A stretch of 64,000 nt of DNA, from assembly GCA_036258055.1 (NCBI GenBank), contig DATAEK010000317.1:23609-87608 (forward strand), in the 5' to 3' direction. The stretch comes from DATAEK01 sp036258055. Its GTDB lineage: Bacteria > Acidobacteriota > Vicinamibacteria > Vicinamibacterales > 2-12-FULL-66-21. Numbering within the stretch: the first letter of the stretch is position 1; each line of letters begins with the position of its first letter. Both the position numbers and the translations under genes were made by a program. Positions 58,105 to 64,000 of this stretch are shown here, piece after piece. The notes below the pieces were generated by a model, which worked only from the letters and a program-made list of their open reading frames with translations, was not told the origin of the DNA and did not search any database.

Positions 58105-61100
58105 TCAGCGCCTACCGTCGAGCGTGGCCCAGTCGCCAGATTGGATGAACCCAGCCCAGAAGAACGGATGCTCGCGACCCTTGCGTTTCAGCATCGCGAG
58201 CTGCGCCTGCCTGAGCGCCTCACTGCGCCCTAGGCCGGCGCGGAGGCCGGTGTAGAACGGCACCATCATCTCGCGCGTCATGTAGTCGCTGACGGGCCAG
58301 AGGCTCATGACCAGGGTTTCCGCGCCGGCGAGCAGGAACGCGTGCCTCAGTCCGTATACGCCTTCGCCGTTGCGCACTTCCCCGATGCCGGTGTCGCACG
58401 CCGACAGGGTAACGAGCTTGGTGCCCCAGAGGTTGAGGCCAGAGGCTTCCATGGCCGTCAGAATGCCGCCCTCGTTCGACTCGCGTGTCAGGTTTGCGCC
58501 CGCGAGCGCGAGGCCGGAGCGCAGCAGCGGATTCTCGATCCGCACGCTCGTGCTGACGGTGCGCGTTCCGTACGACGACGACGAGGCGGCCCGGGCGTCA
58601 CCGGCCGCGTCGCTCAGAAAGAAGCCATGCGAAGCGATGTGCAGCAACAGGGGTGCGTCCAGTCGCTCGAGCGCTGCCTTCGTCGCGCGATTCCCGGTGA
58701 GGAGCGTCGCCTCTGGAAACAGCGCCTTGATGGCGCGGCCTTCCTCAGCCGTGATCGTCAGCGGCGAGAAATAGATCGACGAGAGGTCGTCGCCGGTCGT
58801 GACGCTGCTCCGCAGCCCTCGCGTGCGCGGCACCTGCTTCATCGCCTGGCGCGCGATCGTCGTCTGTGGCTCGCCGAACAGCGGGTTGGCGATGATGACC
58901 GGCCCTGAGTGCGGCACGCGTGACGTCTGCAGTCGCAGAAGGTCCCGGCCGCTCGTCAAGTAGCTCATCGCGTAGTGCTCGATCAGGTACTGGCCCTCGT
59001 CGTCGACGAGCGCCTCGAACGGAATGAGATTGAGGGCGCCGTCCGGCGAGATCAGGAGGTGCGTGGCGCCGCCAATCAGCGCACGGAGAGGCTCGGTGAC
59101 CAGCGAATCCACCGCCCGGGCGCGCGCTTTCAGATCGTCGCGTTGCGGATCGCGAAGCGAGGCCCGCAGCAGCTCGACCGCGCGGTCGATCGTTGCCGTG
59201 GGTCCGAGGTCGCGGCCCTGAGGCGCTCCGTGATTGTGCAGGACGTACGCGGCGTAGTGCGGCACGCCATATCCGCCGTTCGACTCAGCGCGCGGATCGA
59301 AAGGGCGAAAGACGGCGAACTCGAGGAGCGCCGCGCCGTCCGACATCGCGGCTTGCACCCCTTCGAGTGTCACCGTGCGCATTTCCGTGCGAAACGCTGC
59401 GCTGTGTTCGCTGAGGGCGGCTTCGAGCTGATCCTTGCGTGCTTCGAGGTCCGCGATCGCGCGTTGCCGGTCAGCCGCACGGCGACCGGCGTCGTCGGTC
59501 GTCAGCACTGTGCGCGCCAGCTGCGACGTCGTGGTCTTCAGCTGATCGAGCAGCGCCCGGTCAGCCGCGTCCGTGACCCGCTGGCGGACGGTCGCGAAGG
59601 TGTCCGTCATCGCATCCTGAACGCGGCCCTTTCGCTGCAGGATCACCAGGGCGGCCAGCGCGCTCGCCCTCGAGTTGCCGGGTGCTTCCCGGAGATGCAG
59701 CGAAATCGTCCGATCGGTGCGCTCCGCGATGCCTTTCACGAACGCCAGCTTCTGTTTCTCCGACCCGACGGCCAGGTTGAGCGCAAGCTGTCCCTCGATG
59801 ATCGCATCGGCACGCCGTTGAAACTCGATCGCGTTTGGCAGATCACCCACCGTCAGGTAGGTCTGTGCGATGTTGCCGACCGACAGCAGCGTGCTCGGCT
59901 GATAGGGACCGCCGCGCTGGTTCTCCGAGATTCGCAGCGCGCGGAGGTGCGTCTGCAACGCCTGGTGATCGTCTCCGGTCAAGTGATGCAGCAGGGCGAT
60001 GTTGTTCAGGACGATCGCCACATCGGGATGATCCGGCCCTTCGATTCGCTCGCGGATGGCCAGCGCGCGTGCGTAGTACGATTCGGCGGTCGCGTAGTCC
60101 TTGCGCGTCGTCGCCATCAGGCCGAGGTTCGACAGGGTTCGCGCAACCGGCAGGCTCTCAGGGCCGCGCAGCTTCTCGCTGACTGCGAGCGACTGCCGGA
60201 AGAGATCTTCGGCGCGCTGGTAATCCTGTTTCTGGCGGTAGACTGCGGCCAGGTTGTTCAGCACGCCGGCATAGGTCAAGCTGTCGTGGTCGCCGATGGT
60301 ATCCATGATCGCCAGGGCACGCCGATCGACGGTTTCGGCTTCGTCCAGATCGTCCGCTTCGTTGCGCAACGTTCCGAGTGTCACCAAACAGCGCACGACC
60401 CAGGGATGCTCGGATCCGAGCGTGCGCTCGATGACGTCGAGGGCCTGTCGCAGGAGCGGCTCCGCCTTCGATCGTTGCCCCATGCGCTGGTAGGCCAGCG
60501 CGAGGCGCGCTCTGACGAGCGCGGGCGCTGGTTGATCGGAGCCGACCGTCTTGTCCATGATGGCCAGCGCGCGCAGCGAGTACGCTTCCGCCCTGGTGTT
60601 GTCCGGAACGAGGAGATACAACGCCGCCAGTTGTGCGCAGACGGCAGCGACCTGCGCGTCCTCCGGACCACGGGCCTCTTCAGTGATGGCCAGCGCCCGC
60701 TCGAGCAGCGCGCGCGCTGCATCGAACTGGCTCTGGTCCTGGAGCTTGCCGGCAGAGGTACGCAGGTGTCGCGCTTCCTGCATCGACCGGTCGTCGTCGG
60801 TGGCCTGGCGGCGATCCAGCAGTTCCAGGCGGTACGGCCCCGATGCGATGACTCCTTTCGCCGGCGTGATCGCGAGCGTGTATTCGCCGTCCGCGTCTGC
60901 GACAACGTTCACGCGCTCGCTGCCACGCGGCTTGACGTCATCCTGGAAGTCCGCGATCAACTGACCGTCGGCTGCTCTGACATGAACGACGACGTCGATG
61001 CCCCGTTGCTCGACGATGACGCTCGCGCACTCCCCTTTTTTCAGCGTGAGTCGATAGTGGTGCTCTTCCCTCGGGGAAAGCTTGCGTTCAACCGCGTAGT

Positions 61101-61227
61101 CGAGGTCCGCGACCTTGAAGTCCAGAACTGCCAGCGGCGGGGTCTGATCGCGTGCGGGCAGATCACCGCCGAAGACCGTCAGGAGCAACACGGCAAAAAT
61201 GGACCACTGGAGGATCTGTTGCTTCAT
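58105..61227 (-). CDS. CHAT-domain protein with TPR repeats (caspase-like peptidase fold), exported
   Basis: 1040 aa. A signal-like segment (WSIFAVLLLTVFGGDLPARD) is followed by a PPC-like beta domain at about 45-135 (LSPREEHHYRLTLKKGECAS, DGEYTLAITPAKG). Tandem tetratricopeptide repeats of ~42 residues run from ~150 to ~480 (ALAIRERIEGPDHPDVAIVL, LNNIALLHHLTGD). Helices and a C-terminal CHAT domain (~690-1040) complete it. The caspase-like dyad is present: His867 in LLHIASHGFF and Cys944 in VTLSACDTGIGE. TPR-CHAT proteins are proteases activated by partner proteins in several signalling or defence systems. The gene is last in a sigma/anti-sigma/CHAT operon. Substrate unknown. Confidence 0.9.
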   Translation of the reverse strand: MKQQILQWSIFAVLLLTVFGGDLPARDQTPPLAVLDFKVADLDYAVERKLSPREEHHYRLTLKKGECASVIVEQRGIDVVVHVRAADGQLIADFQDDVKPRGSERVNVVADADGEYTLAITPAKGVIASGPYRLELLDRRQATDDDRSMQEARHLRTSAGKLQDQSQFDAARALLERALAITEEARGPEDAQVAAVCAQLAALYLLVPDNTRAEAYSLRALAIMDKTVGSDQPAPALVRARLALAYQRMGQRSKAEPLLRQALDVIERTLGSEHPWVVRCLVTLGTLRNEADDLDEAETVDRRALAIMDTIGDHDSLTYAGVLNNLAAVYRQKQDYQRAEDLFRQSLAVSEKLRGPESLPVARTLSNLGLMATTRKDYATAESYYARALAIRERIEGPDHPDVAIVLNNIALLHHLTGDDHQALQTHLRALRISENQRGGPYQPSTLLSVGNIAQTYLTVGDLPNAIEFQRRADAIIEGQLALNLAVGSEKQKLAFVKGIAERTDRTISLHLREAPGNSRASALAALVILQRKGRVQDAMTDTFATVRQRVTDAADRALLDQLKTTTSQLARTVLTTDDAGRRAADRQRAIADLEARKDQLEAALSEHSAAFRTEMRTVTLEGVQAAMSDGAALLEFAVFRPFDPRAESNGGYGVPHYAAYVLHNHGAPQGRDLGPTATIDRAVELLRASLRDPQRDDLKARARAVDSLVTEPLRALIGGATHLLISPDGALNLIPFEALVDDEGQYLIEHYAMSYLTSGRDLLRLQTSRVPHSGPVIIANPLFGEPQTTIARQAMKQVPRTRGLRSSVTTGDDLSSIYFSPLTITAEEGRAIKALFPEATLLTGNRATKAALERLDAPLLLHIASHGFFLSDAAGDARAASSSSYGTRTVSTSVRIENPLLRSGLALAGANLTRESNEGGILTAMEASGLNLWGTKLVTLSACDTGIGEVRNGEGVYGLRHAFLLAGAETLVMSLWPVSDYMTREMMVPFYTGLRAGLGRSEALRQAQLAMLKRKGREHPFFWAGFIQSGDWATLDGRR

Positions 61228-61269
61228 CAGGTAGGACTTCTTTTGGATCGCCGGGCCTCCCGTCCCCTG

Positions 61270-62286
61270 TCAGCGAACGGCCTTGAAGGCATAGCTGGCG
61301 GCCATCTCCTCATCGGCGCCCGCCCTGCGGCGCCCAGAGAGCTCGATCGAATAGTGCTGTGCCTTGAGAATCCCGGCCGGGACGACGATCGGGAGCGAGC
61401 GTGATTCGAGGATGGGTGGGGCCTTGACTTCGTTGCTGCGCCAGGCGATCAGGCCCGTGGCGGGATCGCGCAAGGCCGCGCGATACAGAACAAACTCGTT
61501 CGACTCGAGGCGCAAGTCGAAGGCCACGCGCTCGGTCCCCGGCGGAATCGTCAGGGTGGCGACGGCTTCAGCGGATCGCGTCATCGGCGAGAGCGCGAGC
61601 GCAATCGTGGTCAGCGCCGGTGCCGCCGGCCGGTCGGACGGCCTGATGCCCACCGGCTGCTGCACGACCGGCTGCAAGGTCCGGACGCGCTCCAGCTCGT
61701 CGATAACGTCCGCATGCGCCGCTTCCTGGTTCTTGAGCTGTTGCTCGAGATCGGTGACTCGCTGGCTCAGCGTGGTGCGTTCCCGTCGCGACTCATTCAG
61801 CTCACGCACCACCTGGAGGTTGCGGACGAGCAACGCGCCGGAGGCGCAGAGCAGCAGCGCGGCCGCCGCGGACAGCATCCAGGCTCCTCGGGACCGGAGC
61901 ACCGTCTGACCGATGGAGCTCAGGCCTCGCGGCAGCGACGCGTCCTGTTCCGTCACCGGCTCTGGAACCGCCTCGCTGGGCGCTTCGACCTCCGGGGGCG
62001 AGGCGCGGTCGACGGCGCGAAGCAAACCGCCGGCAAACTCCACCTTCTGACGGCGGCGCGGTGACGCGAGATACACGGACTCGAATCGCTCGTGCATCTC
62101 GCCTGTCAGCGTGCCCCTGAGGTACGCATCGACCAGATCGTTTTCGACGGTGCGCAATCGCCAGGCGACCTCGTCGTCGGCGATCGACATTTCGTCGAGC
62201 CGCTCGACGTCATCTTCTGGCAGGAGCCCCAACAGGTAGCGCACCAGCTGCTGGTTGTCGGGCCTTGAGGCATGCGGCAGCGACAT
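61270..62286 (-). CDS. Membrane-bound anti-sigma-factor-like protein
   Basis: 338 aa. The N-terminal ~95 residues are helical and acidic (LVRYLLGLLPEDDVERLDEM, DEVAWRLRTVENDLVDAYLR), resembling the cytoplasmic end of anti-sigma factors but without a zinc-binding HxxxCxxC motif. A transmembrane helix lies at about 134-152 (AWMLSAAAALLLCASGALLV). It is followed by a coiled coil (ESRRERTTLSQRVTDLEQQL) and a beta-rich extracytoplasmic domain of ~130 residues. It starts 53 bp after the sigma-factor-like gene and ends 42 bp before the CHAT protein gene. A role in holding the sigma factor inactive until an envelope signal is inferred from position. Confidence 0.7.
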   Translation of the reverse strand: MSLPHASRPDNQQLVRYLLGLLPEDDVERLDEMSIADDEVAWRLRTVENDLVDAYLRGTLTGEMHERFESVYLASPRRRQKVEFAGGLLRAVDRASPPEVEAPSEAVPEPVTEQDASLPRGLSSIGQTVLRSRGAWMLSAAAALLLCASGALLVRNLQVVRELNESRRERTTLSQRVTDLEQQLKNQEAAHADVIDELERVRTLQPVVQQPVGIRPSDRPAAPALTTIALALSPMTRSAEAVATLTIPPGTERVAFDLRLESNEFVLYRAALRDPATGLIAWRSNEVKAPPILESRSLPIVVPAGILKAQHYSIELSGRRRAGADEEMAASYAFKAVR

Positions 62287-62339
62287 GTCTGATCCTGACT
62301 GAACGACTTACCGTAGTAGGACGGCGGCCCTGAAATCCG

Positions 62340-62942
62340 TCATCGTTGCCGGCAGCAGCCTTCGACACAGGCTTCGAGCGTGGCACGGATGCGACACGCT
62401 CGGATGCCGAGGGCGTTCATCGTGATGCCCAGCCGCCTTGCCAGCTCGCGGCGCCGTTCGATCTTCTGACGGCGGACGTCGCGGTAGTACTCGATGACGA
62501 GCTCGCGCTGATCCGGCTTCAACTGCTGCAGGCAGTAGTCGAGACAATCCAAGCGCTCTTCCTGGAAGGTGAAGGCCTCGTCCGGCTCGAAGTCACACCG
62601 CACGCGAGCGACCGAGGCCCAGGCGCCGCGCGGCTCATCCAGGCGGACGTGCAACTGATCGCGCCGGAAGTCCTCGAGCAGCACGAAACGCGCAACCACG
62701 TAACAATAGCGCGCCGGCGGCGTGACGGTGATTGTGCCGGCCTTCTCGAGGGTCCGGCCAATCCTGTTGAGCGTTTCATCCGCCAGCTCGTCGGCCGAGA
62801 GCCGGTTGCGCCGGTCGAAATACGCGACGAGCCGCCGTCGCATCTCGAGGTACCTCTCGCCGTGTGACTCGACACCGTCGTCCAGCCACGCGAGCAACCG
62901 GTTGAAGGCGAGTGGAGTGATCCCCCGTTCTTCTTTCAGCAT
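62340..62942 (-). CDS. ECF-type sigma factor (divergent)
   Basis: 200 aa from ATG 62942; the frame is open upstream to 63080, but those extra residues do not fit a sigma factor. A region-2-like helix pair (RRLVAYFDRRNRLSADELAD, ETLNRIGRTLEKAG) and a region-4 helix-turn-helix at the end (QLKPDQRELVIEYYRDVRRQ, ELARRLGITMNALGIRACRI) place it in the sigma-70 family. It probably directs transcription of its own cluster, including the downstream anti-sigma-like and CHAT genes. The N-terminus is basic and no anti-sigma-binding cysteine module is evident. The last residues (EACVEGCCRQR) contain three cysteines. Confidence 0.78.
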   Translation of the reverse strand: MLKEERGITPLAFNRLLAWLDDGVESHGERYLEMRRRLVAYFDRRNRLSADELADETLNRIGRTLEKAGTITVTPPARYCYVVARFVLLEDFRRDQLHVRLDEPRGAWASVARVRCDFEPDEAFTFQEERLDCLDYCLQQLKPDQRELVIEYYRDVRRQKIERRRELARRLGITMNALGIRACRIRATLEACVEGCCRQR

Positions 62943-63298
62943 TTCCCGTAACGGCACGTGCACACTGCACTTTCCTGGGTCGAGCGGCGACCAATCGACG
63001 GCGCAGAGCTCAACATCCAAGCCCAGCCGTGAGTTGATCTGGATCGCCCGGTAGGTATCAACGCTCGACGGGCATCCCAAATTCCCCGCACTCGAATTGC
63101 GCGTCGAACGCAGTGACGAGAGGAGAAACGTTTCAAGCCATTTCGCCCGACGTACGCGTGCCTAGCGATCGTCACGCGCTGTCGGCGGCGTCATCCGTCC
63201 CTCGCGGTCAGCTTCTCGATCGCCGCGAGGTACCCAAACCTCTCACTTTTGGAAACGGGATTGTACCGGGCACCGAACGCGAGCGGTCCCCTATTTTG
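62943..63298. other. Gene-free spacer upstream of the sigma factor
   Basis: 356 bp with no convincing gene, repeat or RNA. It should contain the promoter of the sigma/anti-sigma/CHAT transcript; no clear promoter boxes were recognised. The right-hand part ends where the MFS transporter remnant begins. Confidence 0.35.
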
Positions 63299-63465
63299 GT
63301 GGACGATCACCCTCAGTCTGCGGCTCGCACTGCGCTGGCCGGACTGATCGGAAACGTCCTCGAGTGGTTCGATTCGCCGTCTACCCCTATTTCGCAACAG
63401 ACATAGGCCGACAGTTTTTCCCGCAATCAAGCGCCGCCGCGCAGCAGCTCCTGGCGTGGTTGGTC
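63299..63465 (+). pseudogene. N-terminal remnant of an MFS transporter (MHS-type)
   Basis: From a GTG at 63299 the frame gives ARTALAGLIGNVLEWFD; after one missing base at ~63372 the next frame gives FAVYPYFATDIGRQFFPQSS and AAAQQLLAW. Together these match the first two helices of proline/betaine or alpha-ketoglutarate type transporters (LAGLIGNVLEWYDFAVYGYF in typical members). The remaining ~350 residues are absent. A frameshifted, truncated relic; the breakpoint is followed within ~100 bp by repeat copy C. Confidence 0.6.
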
Positions 63466-63580
63466 TCGGATTGATGTGGCCGATGCCGGAGACGAACGGG
63501 GCTTCGCTGGATCAGTGATCCGTTGGCCGTGCTGGGAGTGCCGCCAAACGGAGAACAGGCGTGAAATCAGCAGCGCCTGC

Positions 63581-63653
63581 GGCCCGCCCGAGGCGCGAAG
63601 CGGCCGAGGGCGAGCGAGCGGGGGTGGGGCCCCGCGAGCACTGAGAAATGCGG
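63581..63653. repeat. Composite GC-rich intergenic repeat, copy C
   Basis: GGGGGTGGGGCCCCGCG (63620-63636) followed by CTGAGAAATG (63641-63650) matches the core of copies A and B. It is preceded by the same GCGAGCGAGC-type run. No CCGAGCCCGAG tract is visible nearby. It lies between the MFS remnant and the DUF3667 gene start. Confidence 0.55.
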
Positions 63654-63703
63654 ACAGGCCAGCACGACCTCCATACGCAGCTGCTCTGATATTCTGCGCG
63701 CGC

Positions 63704-64000
63704 ATGAGCGGCAATCCGCGCGCGACCACCTGCGGGAACTGCGGCGCGGGGTTACAGGGTGCGTTCTGTCATGCATGCGGTCAGAAGGCGATCGAGGCGG
63801 ACGTCCGGCTGCACGATCTCTTTCACGAAGCGTTCCACGAGTTCGCGCACCTCGATGGCAAGATCTTTCAGACCCTCAAGATCCTTGTCACGAAGCCCGG
63901 TCTCCTGACGGTCGAGTTCCTCAACGGCCGGCGCGCGCGATATCTGTCGCCGGTTCGGCTCTACCTCACCTGCAGCGTGCTGTTCTTCGGTCTCGCGGCG
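63704..64000 (+). CDS. DUF3667-type membrane protein, N-terminal part (runs off the window)
   Basis: The first 99 residues are present. MSGNPRATTCGNCGAGLQGA then FCHACGQK is a zinc-ribbon-like pair of CxxC motifs. RLHDLFHEAFHEFAHLDGKI, FQTLKILVTKPGLLTVEFLN, GRRARYLSPVRLYLTC and the start of a hydrophobic helix follow. This is the conserved opening of the DUF3667 family of membrane proteins found in several Gram-negative phyla; their function is unknown. ATG 63704 fits the family start. It follows repeat copy C by about 50 bp. Confidence 0.85.
   Translation, partial: MSGNPRATTCGNCGAGLQGAFCHACGQKAIEADVRLHDLFHEAFHEFAHLDGKIFQTLKILVTKPGLLTVEFLNGRRARYLSPVRLYLTCSVLFFGLAA

Noticed and set aside
58975..61404. 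809-codon open frame on the + strand
   Set aside because: Mirror frame of the CHAT-TPR gene; rich in Arg/Gln with no domain, whereas the minus strand encodes complete TPR and CHAT motifs.

Overview
The window is a GC-rich bacterial chromosome segment. It most resembles an Acidobacteriota genome of the Vicinamibacteria type. The reasons are three very large MacB/FtsX-type permeases of the acidobacterial duplicated-permease (ADOP) kind, two of them paired with PadR regulators; two VWA proteins of the 'VWFA-related acidobacterial' type; a Reg_prop/Y_Y_Y sensor kinase; an S9 peptidase; and a sigma/anti-sigma/CHAT-TPR set. This taxonomic placement is inference from gene content. No rRNA, tRNA or CRISPR array was seen.

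Layout. 1-4.8 kb: surface glycan genes (GDP-fucose synthase, Wzz-like chain-length protein, GDP-mannose dehydratase, O-antigen ligase/polymerase). 4.8-9.7 kb: an exported HEAT-repeat protein, a secreted four-repeat protein and an LhgO-like FAD oxidoreductase. 9.7-12.3 kb: an overlapping operon (membrane-anchored unknown, DegT aminotransferase, RfbD-like reductase). 12.4-15.9 kb: housekeeping genes smpB, pdxA, ricT, holB. 16-22 kb: polyprenyl-phosphate sugar transferase, a WxcM-like fusion of acyltransferase and ketoisomerase, a GT39-like glycosyltransferase and penicillin-binding protein 1A. 22.3-37.1 kb: two PadR/ADOP modules enclosing a VWA protein, a trypsin-like protease, an Lnt-like acyltransferase and an AraC regulator. 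37.2-46.5 kb: a B12-type radical SAM protein, a second VWA protein, a second GT39 protein, an alpha/beta hydrolase, a SNF2-SWIM helicase and small or exported proteins. 46.5-50.3 kb: a sensor kinase and its NarL-type regulator. 50.3-54 kb: a disturbed accessory patch with a Rho-N-like protein, a glyoxalase remnant, a Cys-rich exported protein, a GxxExxY protein, a frameshifted IS110 transposase and a family of AGGAG-type repeats. 54-64 kb: a large S9 peptidase, an FMN reductase, a CHAT-TPR protein with its own sigma and anti-sigma genes, an MFS transporter remnant and the start of a DUF3667 protein.

How the genes work together. The glycan genes at 0-5, 9.7-12, 16-20 and 40-42 kb can supply activated 6-deoxy or amino sugars, lipid-linked sugars and chain-length control for an envelope polysaccharide. 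The PadR/ADOP modules look like self-contained sensor-transporter units, each with a palindrome at the regulator promoter. The sigma/anti-sigma/CHAT cluster looks like one signalling operon.

The points most worth following up are a dispersed composite intergenic repeat near 25.4, 57.9 and 63.6 kb; the repeat-rich GxxExxY/IS110 patch; the perfect palindromes at the PadR genes; the sigma/CHAT operon; and three decayed gene fragments that ordinary gene calling would miss.
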